A stretch of 64,000 nucleotides of DNA from Paludibacteraceae bacterium (GCA_031292565.1 JARLGW010000001.1:744001-808000); one strand, 5' to 3'; shown: positions 27,493 through 36,608, numbered from the stretch's first letter. The notes: a model not told the origin generated them from the letters alone. Numbers and translations are program-made.

Positions 27493-27539
27493 AAAATACA
27501 AATCGTCCGTCGCCAACTGACGAAATTAAATTGCGAACA

Positions 27540-28724
27540 ATGACAAATAAACCGTCCACATACACTTCGGCAATAAAGGCCATCAAATCAGCCATTTTGC
27601 AAAGCCGTTATACTGCTGCAGCATTGGTTAATAAAAAGATGCTGTCGCTTTACTACGGCATCGGGCGGTATATTTCGGAAAACACCAGAAACAAAGCTTG
27701 GGGAAGTGGTGCCATAGAACAAATTTCAGAAAGTTTACAAAAAGAACTACCCGGATTGAGAGGCTTTTCTGCTTCCAATCTAAAAAGAATGCGTAGCTTT
27801 TTTGAAGCATGGAGTGCTATTTTAACATATCGCCCGACAATGTCGGGCGATTTTGAGAGTACACGAAAAAATATTGCACAAACTGAAAATCAACAAATTG
27901 AAATTCGCCCGTCAGTGATGGGCGATATGCTAATAGATGTTAACGAACTGCTTTCAATTCGGCAGTTGTCAACTGCCGAGTTTAGACTTGACAATTTTGA
28001 TAATTTTCTAAAGGTTAGCTTTTCTCACCATAGCAATATCATAGCACAAGTGAGTTCTCCACAAGAACGCCTCTTTTATATTAGCAGAGTAGCGACAGAA
28101 TTTCTATCGGTCAGATCATTGCAATACCATATCAAAAGCAACCTCTACGCACAACAAGGTTCATTAAGCAATAACTTTGCAAAAACAATAGAACCTCCTA
28201 TTCAGCAAAAAGCAATTCTTTCTTTTAAAGATGAATATTTGCTGGATTTTATCAATATAGAAGACCCTGACGAGGTGGACGAACGTGAAATTGAATTTCA
28301 AATAGTACGCAACATCAAAAAATTTATCATGGCTTTAGGTTCTGATTTCAGCTACATTGGAAACCAATACCGGCTAACAATGGGTGAAGATGAATTTTTT
28401 GTAGATTTGTTGTTCTTTAATCGTCGCATTCAAAGTTTGGTAGCTATTGACTTAAAACGTGGTAAATTTAAAGCCGAATATCTTGGCAAAATGAATTTAT
28501 ATCTTTCGGCCTTGGACGAATATGTGAAACAACCACACGAAAACGCATCCATAGGAATTATTTTATGCAAAGAAAAGAATAACACCATTGTAGAATTTGC
28601 TTTTCGTGATTTTAGCAAACCCATGGGTGTTGCTACTTATAAAACGGCCTCCGAACTACCGGAACCATATAAATCGTTACAAATTAATAAAGATGCTCTA
28701 AACGAGCTTTTAAACGAAGAATAA
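27540..28724 (+). CDS. DUF1016 family PD-(D/E)XK nuclease (YhcG-like)
   Basis: A 394-residue protein of the YhcG/DUF1016 family. The N-terminal DUF1016 domain (about 10-85) has [12 protein letters not shown] and [17 protein letters not shown]. The C-terminal nuclease domain (about 235-370) has [11 protein letters not shown]-like and [20 protein letters not shown] segments with the acidic and Asp-x-Lys catalytic pattern. Known members are found as solitary genes or beside restriction systems, and many are mobile. The linker (about 97-147) is encoded by three DNA palindromes. The gene separates hisC from hisB and ends 8 bases before hisB. Its AT-richness differs from hisC and hisB, which supports insertion. 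The start could also be a TTG at 27531. Confidence 0.85.
   Translation: MTNKPSTYTSAIKAIKSAILQSRYTAAALVNKKMLSLYYGIGRYISENTRNKAWGSGAIEQISESLQKELPGLRGFSASNLKRMRSFFEAWSAILTYRPTMSGDFESTRKNIAQTENQQIEIRPSVMGDMLIDVNELLSIRQLSTAEFRLDNFDNFLKVSFSHHSNIIAQVSSPQERLFYISRVATEFLSVRSLQYHIKSNLYAQQGSLSNNFAKTIEPPIQQKAILSFKDEYLLDFINIEDPDEVDEREIEFQIVRNIKKFIMALGSDFSYIGNQYRLTMGEDEFFVDLLFFNRRIQSLVAIDLKRGKFKAEYLGKMNLYLSALDEYVKQPHENASIGIILCKEKNNTIVEFAFRDFSKPMGVATYKTASELPEPYKSLQINKDALNELLNEE
27829..27978 (+). repeat. Three palindromes inside the DUF1016 coding sequence
   Basis: CGCCCGACA-A-TGTCGGGCG (27831-27849, extended by two A-T pairs), CGCCCGTCA-G-TGATGGGCG (27906-27924, one mismatch) and CGGCAGTT-GTC-AACTGCCG (27960-27978) lie in frame within the variable linker of the nuclease. 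The first two clearly belong to one family. Hairpins like these are usually intergenic in this window. Here they are translated without breaking the frame. Confidence 0.7.
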
Positions 28725-28732
28725 ACGTAAAA

Positions 28733-29860
28733 ATGAAAAAAGCCCTATTTATAGACCGCGACGGTACGCTTATCGTGGAGCCGCCGGTAACCTTTCAGGT
28801 GGACACGCTGCACGAACTGGTGTTCTTGCCGGGTGTGATACGCAACTTGTATTTTATCCGTAAGAAGCTCGATTTTGAGTTCGTGATTGTAACCAATCAA
28901 GATGGGCTAGGCACTCCTGCCAACCCAAAAGAAACGTTCGATACCATACAAGGCAAAATAGAAGAAGTGTTTCACAACGAAGGCGTGGAGTTCGACAACG
29001 TGCTGATCGACCCTACCTTCCCTCACGAAAACGCCCCAACCCGCAAACCAGGCACCGGCATGCTAAAAGAATACATGAAGGGCGATTACGACCTACCCAA
29101 CAGCTTCGTTATCGGCGACCGCCTCACGGATGTGAAACTGGCGGCTAACCTAGGTTGCAAAGCCATCTTTATACAAGAACGTGAAAGTGCCGAAAAGCTA
29201 CTGAAAGAAGCCGGATTGGAAAGCTCTTGTGCCCTTGTAACCGAGAGTTGGGACAAGATAAGCGAATTCCTCTTTGCCGGCGAACGCCGAGCTACCGTGC
29301 AACGCACCACCAAGGAAACGGATATTTACATCGAGCTCAACCTCGACGGAAAAGGCACGGCCAAAGTGGATACGGGCTTGAAATTTTTCGACCACATGTT
29401 GGAGCAAATAGGTAAACATTCGGGCTTGGATCTCACCATCCGCGTGAAGGGCGACCTTGAAGTGGATGAACACCACACCATCGAAGACACGGCCATTGCC
29501 TTAGGCGAAGCATTGCTCAAAGCCTTAGGCAGCAAGCGGGGCATCGAACGTTACGGCTTTTGCCTGCCGATGGACGATTGCTTGTGCCAGGTAGCGTTGG
29601 ATTTTGGAGGCCGTGCATGGTTGGTGTGGGATGTGGACTTCAAACGCGAAAAGGTGGGTGACATGCCGACGGAGATGTTTCTACATTTCTTCAAGTCGCT
29701 CAGCGATGCCGCCAAGATGAACATCAACATCAAAGCCGAGGGCGAAAACGAGCACCACAAAATAGAAGGCATCTTTAAAGCCCTGGCCAAAGCCATCAAA
29801 ATGGCTGTAAAGAGAGATATATTTAATTACGAACTGCCCTCAACAAAGGGAATATTATAA
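28733..29860 (+). CDS. hisB: Bifunctional histidinol-phosphatase / imidazoleglycerol-phosphate dehydratase HisB
   Basis: A 375-residue two-domain enzyme. The N-terminal HAD phosphatase (about 1-165) has the nucleophile motif DRDGTL (D8 and D10) and [10 protein letters not shown], and it dephosphorylates histidinol phosphate. The C-terminal dehydratase (about 185-375) has the metal-binding HHTIED, FFDHML and EHHKIEG motifs and makes imidazole-acetol phosphate. The fused form is usual in Bacteroidota and enterobacteria. It is the last his gene of the operon in this window; hisH, hisA, hisF and hisI are not present. Confidence 0.97.
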   Translation: MKKALFIDRDGTLIVEPPVTFQVDTLHELVFLPGVIRNLYFIRKKLDFEFVIVTNQDGLGTPANPKETFDTIQGKIEEVFHNEGVEFDNVLIDPTFPHENAPTRKPGTGMLKEYMKGDYDLPNSFVIGDRLTDVKLAANLGCKAIFIQERESAEKLLKEAGLESSCALVTESWDKISEFLFAGERRATVQRTTKETDIYIELNLDGKGTAKVDTGLKFFDHMLEQIGKHSGLDLTIRVKGDLEVDEHHTIEDTAIALGEALLKALGSKRGIERYGFCLPMDDCLCQVALDFGGRAWLVWDVDFKREKVGDMPTEMFLHFFKSLSDAAKMNINIKAEGENEHHKIEGIFKALAKAIKMAVKRDIFNYELPSTKGIL

Positions 29861-29876
29861 TATATGCTATGATGTG

Positions 29877-30563
29877 CCACTCTCCGAGTGGATGCCTATG
29901 CGACTATATATACCACGGGTTAAAACCCGCGGTTACTATTATTGAACTCTTCGAGTTTCTGTTTGAAAATTTAAAATATCGTTACTGATTAAAAAAGTCC
30001 GTAGGACAAAACATTACTAACCGCGGGTGAATGAAATGAACCCGTGGAAATAAACATAACAGAACAGCTCCACTCGGAGAGTGGCATGAATTTGACTTGA
30101 AATGAAAATCTGAAACAGAGATTGTACCACTCTTAGAGTGGATGCATGCTTTACTGGATATACCACGGGTTAAAACCCGCGGTTATCATTATTGAACTCT
30201 TCGAGTTTTAAGATATACAAGAAGAACTTATGTATGTCCGAAGGACGAAACATTAATAACCGCGGGTGAATGAAATGAACCCGTGGTAATGAACACTATA
30301 GAAGAACTCCACTCGGAGAGTGGCATGAAGAAGTTTCTCTGTTTAGGAATTGTACCACTCTCCGAGTGGAGGCCTGAGTTACTAGATACTCCACGGGTTA
30401 AAACCCGCGGTTACTGTTATTGAACTCTTCGAGTTCTTGCTTGAAAATTTAGAATATCGTTACTGATTTAAAAAGTCCGTAGGACGTGACATTAGTAACC
30501 GCGGGTAAATGTAATGAACCCGTGGAAATGAACACTATAGAAGAACTCCACTCGGAGAGTGGC
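29877..30563 (+). repeat. Array of three nested-palindrome units of about 200 bp
   Basis: Units lie at 29877-30084, 30127-30323 and 30355-30563. Each runs CCACTCTCCGAGTGG, then CCACGGGTTAAAACCCGCGG, GAACTCTTCGAGTT, GTCCGTAGGAC (or GTCCGAAGGAC), TAACCGCGGG with AACCCGTGG, and finally CCACTCGGAGAGTGG. Small hairpins occur singly, and the outer ones are inverted copies of each other, so a whole unit can also fold as one large stem. The array fills the 718-base gap between hisB and a REP transposase gene. It is not a CRISPR: the units are too long, the repeats are palindromic and there are no unique equal spacers. Confidence 0.85.
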
Positions 30564-30578
30564 ATAAAGATTTAACTT

Positions 30579-31028
30579 ATGAGTTACACCAAAATTCTGT
30601 ATCACATCGTTTTTCGAACTAAAAGCAGCAAACCCACAATTCCTAACGATAAATCAGAAATTCTATATCGCTATATTTGGGGTCTTCTCAACAACAAAAA
30701 ATGTAAATTATTCCGCATCAACGGAACTCCAGATCATATACACCTACTGTTTGAGCTACACCCATCGCTGGCTCTTGCCAATTTGGTGAAAGAAATAAAA
30801 ACATCTACCCATAATTTCCTAAAAAACAGCCCTGAATTTTCTAACTTTGAGGCATGGAGCGAAGGGTACGCTGCACTAACCTACAGCATAAATGAATTGG
30901 AAACGGTAAAAAGCTATATTGCCAATCAGCGCGAACACCATGCAAACATTTCTTTTGCTGAAGAATATCGTAAATTATTGATAGAAAACGGTATCGAAAT
31001 TAATGAAGAGTATTTTTTAAAAGACTAA
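30579..31028 (+). CDS. REP-associated tyrosine transposase (Y1/HUH), copy 2
   Basis: A 149-residue Y1 HUH protein. The metal motif is in DHIHLL (H53 and H55), and the catalytic tyrosine is Y113 in KSYIANQREHH. It is only distantly similar to copy 1 at 25698, so the two are not recent duplicates. It begins 15 bases after the triple palindrome array and ends 9 bases before kdsB. The array is its most likely substrate. The gene is intact and complete in length. Confidence 0.9.
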   Translation: MSYTKILYHIVFRTKSSKPTIPNDKSEILYRYIWGLLNNKKCKLFRINGTPDHIHLLFELHPSLALANLVKEIKTSTHNFLKNSPEFSNFEAWSEGYAALTYSINELETVKSYIANQREHHANISFAEEYRKLLIENGIEINEEYFLKD

Positions 31029-31037
31029 ATTTTACTT

Positions 31038-31784
31038 ATGAAGTTTATCGGAATAATTCCCGCACGCTATGCCTCTACCCGCTTTCCGGGTAAGCCGTTG
31101 GCCGACATGGCGGGCAAGCCCATGATACAACGGGTGTACGAACAGGTGCAAAAAGAACTAGACACGGTGTATGTGGCTACCGACGATAGCCGCATCTTTG
31201 ATGCTGTGGTTGCCTTTGGTGGACAAGCCGTGATGACGGGCGAAAACCACAAAAGCGGTACCGACCGTTGCTACGAAGCCTACACCAAAGTGGGACAAGG
31301 ATTCGACGTGGTGATAAACATACAGGGCGACGAACCGTTTATCCACCCCGAACAGATAGCCACCATTAAAAAATGTTTCAACGACGCAAGCACGCAACTG
31401 GCCACCTTGGTGAAACCATTTACCGAAGCCGATGGATTTGATGCACTGTTCAACCCCAATTCGCCCAAAGTGGTGCTAAATAAAAACAGCGAGGCAATGT
31501 ACTTTTCCCGATCCATCATCCCTTATAAAAGGGGAGCGGAACACACCGAATGGCTGAAAAGCCACACGTACTATAAGCACATCGGGCTGTATGCCTACCG
31601 TGCAGAGGTGCTGAAAGAGATTACCGCCCTGCCACAATCGAGTCTCGAAATAACCGAGAGCCTGGAGCAATTACGATGGCTTGAAAACGGGTATCGAATC
31701 AAAGCGGGCATCACTACCCACGAAACCATCGGCATCGACACACCGGAAGATATGGAAAAAGCCATTGCTTTTTTAATGAAATAA
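31038..31784 (+). CDS. kdsB: 3-deoxy-manno-octulosonate cytidylyltransferase KdsB
   Basis: A 248-residue cytoplasmic enzyme that activates Kdo with CTP for lipopolysaccharide core synthesis. It shows the start FIGIIPARYASTRFPGKPLA with the nucleotide-binding motif, QGDEPFIHPEQI, YFSRSIIPY and the late IDTPEDMEKA. The length is normal. It lies 9 bases after transposase 2 and may be transcribed from the his operon or from an undetected promoter in the repeat array. Confidence 0.97.
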   Translation: MKFIGIIPARYASTRFPGKPLADMAGKPMIQRVYEQVQKELDTVYVATDDSRIFDAVVAFGGQAVMTGENHKSGTDRCYEAYTKVGQGFDVVINIQGDEPFIHPEQIATIKKCFNDASTQLATLVKPFTEADGFDALFNPNSPKVVLNKNSEAMYFSRSIIPYKRGAEHTEWLKSHTYYKHIGLYAYRAEVLKEITALPQSSLEITESLEQLRWLENGYRIKAGITTHETIGIDTPEDMEKAIAFLMK

Positions 31785-31877
31785 CCATTTAATATGCCTA
31801 TGTGTCAATATGCCAATATGCTAATCAAATTCAATCTTTCAATTGGCATATTATCAAATTAGCTAATTCTAAATATT

Positions 31878-33155
31878 ATGTTAGACAGAACCACACCACC
31901 AGCCATTAGGCCGATTTCAAAAATACTGTTTCCAGAAGTGGAAACCATAACTCTAAGTAACGGGATGCCCGTGCACCTGATACGAGACAATACCGATGAT
32001 GTATTGCGTGTGGACTTCATGTTTGGCAGTGGCGTGTGGCATCAGCCTCAACCACTGGTAGCCAACCTATCCCTTGAAATGCTTCAGGAAGGTACGCGTA
32101 GCCTTAGCTCTGCACAAATAGCCGAGAAAATGGATTTTTACGGCTCGTGGCTTCAACTTACGGCCAGCTACCATTACTCCTACGTAACCGTTTATTCCCT
32201 AGGTAAATATTTGTCCGAAACGCTCGATGTACTTCAATCCATGCTCAAGGAAAGCACCTTCCCCGAAGAGCAATTCAACGTGCAGCTAAATAAACGCAGA
32301 CAACAATACCTGCTCGACCTACAAAAAGTGCAATACCTGGCAAGCCGTAAGTTCAGCGAATGTATATACGGCACCAACCATCCTTATGGGAAAAGTGCTT
32401 CCGAAAAAGATTTCGACACCATAAGCACAACGTTGATATCCGATTTTCACCGTCAGCATATCCACGCGGGCAATTGCAGGCTAATTGTAGCCGGTAACAT
32501 AACCGACAAAGTACTTGCCGAGCTAGATAACAAGTTTGGAGGAAAAGACTGGTGGAAGGAACCTTTGGCACAGCAACCAACATTCACCCCAACACCTGCA
32601 CAAGAAAAAAATCATCATATAACGAAAGCCGACGGCGTACAGTCAGCCGTACGCATCGGTCGGCAGGGCATCACACGCAAGCATCCCGATTATCACGGGA
32701 TAAAAGTGCTATGCACTGTGCTGGGTGGTTACTTTGGAAGCCGATTGATGTCCAGTATCCGCGAAGAAAAAGGCTATACCTATGGTATTGGTGCCGGGCT
32801 GGCCTCGCTACCCGAAGGTGGCAGCCTCAACATCAGCACCCAAACGGCTAACGAGTACGTGCAACCACTTATTAAAGAAGTTTTCAAGGAGATGGAAAAG
32901 CTCTGCAGGGAACCTATTCCCGCTGAAGAGATGGAGATGGCTCGCAATTTTATGCTAGGCGATATGGCTCGCTCCTTTGATGGTACGTTTTCACTTGCCG
33001 ATGGGTATATATCTTTATTGGCTAACGACCTGACTCCTGCATTTTATCAAGAACAACTGGAAACGATAAAAAATATTTCCACCGCCGAACTTCAAAAATT
33101 GGCACGGCAATATTTCACCCCCGAAGATTTTTATGTGATAACGGCAGGAAAATAA
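31878..33155 (+). CDS. M16 (insulinase-like) peptidase homologue lacking the zinc motif
   Basis: A 425-residue protein of the M16 fold. The position of the inverted zinc motif HxxEH reads NLSLEMLQEGT, with no zinc-binding histidines, so it should not be a peptidase by itself. The rest of the domain pair is kept, including the second-domain SSIREEKGYTYGIGA motif that contacts substrate. In M16B systems a non-catalytic subunit pairs with a catalytic one. A catalytic M16 protein is encoded at 47967, 15 kb away, and is the obvious partner candidate. No signal peptide is seen. Confidence 0.85.
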   Translation: MLDRTTPPAIRPISKILFPEVETITLSNGMPVHLIRDNTDDVLRVDFMFGSGVWHQPQPLVANLSLEMLQEGTRSLSSAQIAEKMDFYGSWLQLTASYHYSYVTVYSLGKYLSETLDVLQSMLKESTFPEEQFNVQLNKRRQQYLLDLQKVQYLASRKFSECIYGTNHPYGKSASEKDFDTISTTLISDFHRQHIHAGNCRLIVAGNITDKVLAELDNKFGGKDWWKEPLAQQPTFTPTPAQEKNHHITKADGVQSAVRIGRQGITRKHPDYHGIKVLCTVLGGYFGSRLMSSIREEKGYTYGIGAGLASLPEGGSLNISTQTANEYVQPLIKEVFKEMEKLCREPIPAEEMEMARNFMLGDMARSFDGTFSLADGYISLLANDLTPAFYQEQLETIKNISTAELQKLARQYFTPEDFYVITAGK

Positions 33156-33195
33156 ACCGCTCGTTGCAATACAAATAATATTTTTGGTAAATAAT

Positions 33196-33290
33196 CTTCC
33201 CTTTTTCAAAGGGAAGTACCCGAAGGGGGATGGGTTAAATTTATACCTAAAACCACTCCGCTATCGCTCGTCCCCTTTAACAAAGGGGAC
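33196..33290 (+). repeat. REP-like element after the M16-like gene
   Basis: The hairpin CTTCCC...GGGAAG (33196-33216) is followed by ACCCGAAGGGGGATGGGTTA and a second hairpin GTCCCCTTTAACAAAGGGGAC (33270-33290). The first half recurs almost unchanged at 63346-63389, and shorter relatives are at 55479-55492 and inside the SpoIID gene (56631-56718). It fills the gap between two convergent genes. Confidence 0.7.
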
Positions 33291-33331
33291 ATTAAAGATC
33301 ACAAAAAGAATTGAATTTTCGTTGAATGGGA

Positions 33332-34069
33332 TTATGAAAATGATTGGATAAGCTGTGCAAACTCCACCATCAACTGAGGGTCTTTTTCCAGCACATTGCC
33401 TACCACAATAATATCGGCTCCGGCTTGCAAGGCATCTTGAATATTCTCCATACTGCGCAACCCGCCTCCAACTACAAGGGGAATGGAGATGTATTTCTTT
33501 ACCGCGGTTATCATCTGTGGTGGCACGGGTAATTGAGCCCCACTACCCGCCTCCAAATAAATCAGTTTATTGCCCAGCAATTCGCCGGCAATGGCAGTAG
33601 CCACGGCTATGCTGTTTTTCTCACGAGGGATGGCTCGTGTGTTACTCATGTATTCCACCGCCGTGGTAGAACCGCTTTCTACTAGCATATAACCGGTGGA
33701 AATAGTTTCCATACCCGATTTGCGTATAAATGGAGCAGACACCACATGCTGCCCAATAAGAAAATCGGGGTTACGCCCAGAAATCAACGACAGAAACAAC
33801 ATGGCATCCGCCTTGGGCGAGAATTGCGATGCACTCCCGGGAAAAAGCACCACGGGTATGTTCGTGTTTTCTTTAATGGTTTCGATGGCTATATCGGTGC
33901 TTTCGGTGGTAAGGCTCCCTCCTATGAAGATAAAATCGGGCTTGGCCTGACGGGTTAGCTCAATAAATCGGCACAAGGCTTCACCTGTGCATTTGTCAGG
34001 ATCTACGAGCACGGCAAAGAGCTTCTTACTCATTGCCACGACTGCTTGTATTTGTTCGTATATAACCAT
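33332..34069 (-). CDS. Geranylgeranylglyceryl/heptaprenylglyceryl phosphate synthase family protein
   Basis: A 245-residue TIM-barrel prenyltransferase of the GGGPS/PcrB family, which joins a polyprenyl diphosphate to glycerol-1-phosphate as in archaeal lipid synthesis. The sequence shows KLFAVLVDPDKC, FIGGSLTT, YLEAGSGA and VVGGGLRSMENI, the phosphate and G1P binding loops. Homologues in Bacteroidota form group II enzymes. Their product in these bacteria is uncertain to me. The ATG at 34069 is used, and upstream residues would overlap the preceding gene. It is the last gene of the gldE-gldD-PPTase-GGGPS operon. Confidence 0.9.
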   Translation of the reverse strand: MVIYEQIQAVVAMSKKLFAVLVDPDKCTGEALCRFIELTRQAKPDFIFIGGSLTTESTDIAIETIKENTNIPVVLFPGSASQFSPKADAMLFLSLISGRNPDFLIGQHVVSAPFIRKSGMETISTGYMLVESGSTTAVEYMSNTRAIPREKNSIAVATAIAGELLGNKLIYLEAGSGAQLPVPPQMITAVKKYISIPLVVGGGLRSMENIQDALQAGADIIVVGNVLEKDPQLMVEFAQLIQSFS

Positions 34070-34080
34070 GCTATTATTTT

Positions 34081-34710
34081 TTAGCGGGAGCACCAAGTTA
34101 ATACAAAATGGGGAAACACCTGATATTGAATTGTAAATTTTTCACATAAATCCGTCCGAGTTTCATCAGCGGTAAAGCTTCCGGCCTGGGTCAACTGAAA
34201 TGGATGGATATGCAAATGGTGTATAAAGTCAACTTCCTCAACGCCCATTACTTTAAACAAACTTTCCTTGGCCGACCAATAGAGGGTGGCATGCAAAGCC
34301 TCCTCGCCGGGTTGCAGCGAAGCTATTTCATCCGTATGCATAAAGCGTTCTTTCAAGCGGAAAGCTCGTTCGCCACGTTGTTCTATATCCATACCCACTT
34401 CTTTTGCCGGATGTAAGAGAACGGCTACATAGCCTTTGGTGTGCGAAATGCTTATATAGTATGAATTATCGGCAAGATAAGGCCGTCCGGTTTCGGTATA
34501 GGCTATTTGTTTTTCCTCCCGGCATAGCTCTTTTAGCAACCGGCGAACGGAAAGAAATTCGAGTTTCCGGGTATCGTTCGTAATACCACTTAGTCGGCTA
34601 TCGGAAAGAGTTTCGCGGGACAACCCGGATTGAATTTCAGCAATCGTTTCGTCCAGTTTCCAAATGGCTAGCAGTGCATTATCCTGTCCTATTTGCCGGC
34701 TAAAAAGCAT
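34081..34710 (-). CDS. 4'-phosphopantetheinyl transferase superfamily protein
   Basis: A 209-residue enzyme of the Sfp/AcpT-like superfamily that transfers phosphopantetheine from CoA to a carrier protein. The magnesium-binding and catalytic motifs are VGMDIEQRG and YWSAKESLFKVMG. ISISHTKGYVAVLL is the N-terminal family motif. The length is typical of the Sfp-like two-lobed form. It lies 6 bases after gldD and 11 bases before the GGGPS gene. The target carrier protein is unknown. Confidence 0.9.
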   Translation of the reverse strand: MLFSRQIGQDNALLAIWKLDETIAEIQSGLSRETLSDSRLSGITNDTRKLEFLSVRRLLKELCREEKQIAYTETGRPYLADNSYYISISHTKGYVAVLLHPAKEVGMDIEQRGERAFRLKERFMHTDEIASLQPGEEALHATLYWSAKESLFKVMGVEEVDFIHHLHIHPFQLTQAGSFTADETRTDLCEKFTIQYQVFPHFVLTWCSR

Positions 34711-34716
34711 AGGGGG

Positions 34717-35286
34717 TTATTTTTTCCATCGCATTGATTCCACCAGGCGTTTCACGTCTTTTTCCACGTAAGCAGAAACGGGGGCAATAGAATCGGCATT
34801 GGGCACAGCATCAAAATACAAGGCTCCACGGATGAAATTATGCACGCTGTCGGTCAAAATAAATTGCACAGGAGAAGCACAATTACCAGTGAGTTCGTAC
34901 ATAATACCATATACTTTAGCATCCGGGTTTTGAAAAGGTTTTTCAATAATAGCATCGGCACGCACGGTATGTTTGTACACAAGGCTACGGCTATCTTCGC
35001 TCAATTTGCGGAAATCACCGTTTATTTTTTTGTAGCTGCAATAGATACGTCCTTTCAATGAAGGGTACACAATGTCCACCCAATCTTCGTCCGTTTCTTT
35101 TGATTTTCGGGGTTGCACTTTGGCATATTTGGATATTTGCATCGTTACCGGAGGATATACGCTGTCAAACACCACGTATTCTGCTTTGGGCAGGTCAATT
35201 CTGAAATAACCGTAAGGCTTTGGCTCATGGTGTTTGCACGAGATGAACAGTGTGGCTAAAAGGAGAATTATAATTGTTTTTCGCAT
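34717..35286 (-). CDS. gldD: Gliding motility lipoprotein GldD
   Basis: A 189-residue lipoprotein with the lipobox in TLFISCKH (Cys17). The mature start PKPYGYFRIDLPKAEYVVF is the hallmark of GldD. In Flavobacterium johnsoniae gldD is required for gliding. It is kept in many non-gliding Bacteroidota, where its role is unclear. It lies 11 bases after gldE, as in other genomes. Confidence 0.92.
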   Translation of the reverse strand: MRKTIIILLLATLFISCKHHEPKPYGYFRIDLPKAEYVVFDSVYPPVTMQISKYAKVQPRKSKETDEDWVDIVYPSLKGRIYCSYKKINGDFRKLSEDSRSLVYKHTVRADAIIEKPFQNPDAKVYGIMYELTGNCASPVQFILTDSVHNFIRGALYFDAVPNADSIAPVSAYVEKDVKRLVESMRWKK

Positions 35287-35297
35287 GGTTGGTAATT

Positions 35298-36608
35298 TTA
35301 GTTGTTATCTTTTTTCTCTTCGTGGTTAATATGTAATTTCACTGTTTCAATACGTCGGTTATCGGCACTCAGTATTTCAAACACGTAATTCTTGTATTTT
35401 ATCACTTCTTTTTCGACGGGAATTTCGCCTTCTAACTGCAAAATTAATCCGGCCAAGGTTTCCACATCATCAGCAATATCCTCAAAGAGGCTTTCGTCTA
35501 TCTCTTCTATTTTGAAAAAGTCATTGAGCAATATTTTGGCCTCAAAGATAAAAGTATTTGCGTCTATTTTTTTATATTGAGGTTCTTCATCATCATATTC
35601 ATCTTTAATTTCGCCCACAATTTCTTCCAAAATATCTTCCATGGTTACCAAACCCGAAGTTCCGCCAAACTCATCCACCACGATAGCAATGTGAATTCTA
35701 TTTTTCTGAAAGTCGGCCAGCAGGTCATTAATCTTTTTCGTTTCGGGCACAAAATAGGCGGGGCGGATTAACGATTGCCAACGAAAGGCTTCGCTCTTTT
35801 CCAAATGGGGTAATAAATCCTTGGTGTACAAAATACCCCGAATGTTGTCCTTTGAACCTTGATACACGGGGATGCGGGAGTAACCCGATTCTATAATTAC
35901 ATTCAACACATCTTTGTATGATGATTTTACATCAACATCCAACATATCCAGACGTGAAGTCATTACTTTATTTACCGTGGTACTACCGAAGTTGACAATT
36001 CCCTCCAATATTTCCGTGTCCTCATCCTCCTCTTGAGCCGTAAGCTGAAGTGCATGCGACAGCTCGTCCATCGAAATATTGGAGTGGTTGTACTTAACCA
36101 AGCGTTTATTAATTAGGCTGGATGAATTTACCAGGATATAAGAAAAGGGAGTTAGCAGAAACTCTATTCTACGAAGCACCCCCGCTCCTTTTGCCGCTAC
36201 TTTTTTGCTATATCGGTTGGCATATATTTTGGGCATCACTTCGCCAAAGAGCAGCAACAGGAACGTTATAATAACCGATTCGAACAAGAAACCAAGCAAC
36301 GGAGCCTTGGAAAAATCGAATAACAAATTGTTACAATACGTGGCAATAGTAATAGCCCCGATGTTTACCAGATTATTCCCAATAAGAATAGTAGCCAGTA
36401 ATTTTTCAGGATTGGAGCGTAACTCCATAATAAGTTTATCTGTTTTTTTGTGTTCGTTCAGCTTGTTTATATCATTTGGGCTAAGCGAAAAGAAGGCGAT
36501 TTCGGAGGCTGACATAAACGCCGAAACTCCGAGCAAAAGGATAGTTATAACAAGAGAAACAATAGCCGGAATGGAAAACCCGTTAAACAAACCAGAAATT
36601 GAGTCCAA
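35298..36608 (-). CDS. gldE: GldE / HlyC-CorC family membrane protein
   Basis: A 436-residue membrane protein with an N-terminal DUF21/CNNM domain of four hydrophobic segments (about 15-190), a cytoplasmic CBS pair (about 205-325, with SRIPVYQGSKDNIRGILYTKDLL and VVDEFGGTSGLVTMEDILEEIVGEI), and a C-terminal CorC_HlyC domain (about 345-425). In this position, directly before gldD, it is the GldE orthologue. The domain set also occurs in magnesium and cobalt efflux proteins, so an ion transport role is possible. Confidence 0.9.
   Translation of the reverse strand: MDSISGLFNGFSIPAIVSLVITILLLGVSAFMSASEIAFFSLSPNDINKLNEHKKTDKLIMELRSNPEKLLATILIGNNLVNIGAITIATYCNNLLFDFSKAPLLGFLFESVIITFLLLLFGEVMPKIYANRYSKKVAAKGAGVLRRIEFLLTPFSYILVNSSSLINKRLVKYNHSNISMDELSHALQLTAQEEDEDTEILEGIVNFGSTTVNKVMTSRLDMLDVDVKSSYKDVLNVIIESGYSRIPVYQGSKDNIRGILYTKDLLPHLEKSEAFRWQSLIRPAYFVPETKKINDLLADFQKNRIHIAIVVDEFGGTSGLVTMEDILEEIVGEIKDEYDDEEPQYKKIDANTFIFEAKILLNDFFKIEEIDESLFEDIADDVETLAGLILQLEGEIPVEKEVIKYKNYVFEILSADNRRIETVKLHINHEEKKDNN

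Noticed and set aside
29877-30563. Possible CRISPR array downstream of hisB
   Set aside because: Three units of about 200 bp with many internal palindromes, no short identical repeats, no unique spacers of equal size and no cas genes.
31878-33155. M16-like gene as a pseudogene because HxxEH is missing
   Set aside because: The frame is intact and of full length, and zinc-less M16 subunits are a known functional class.
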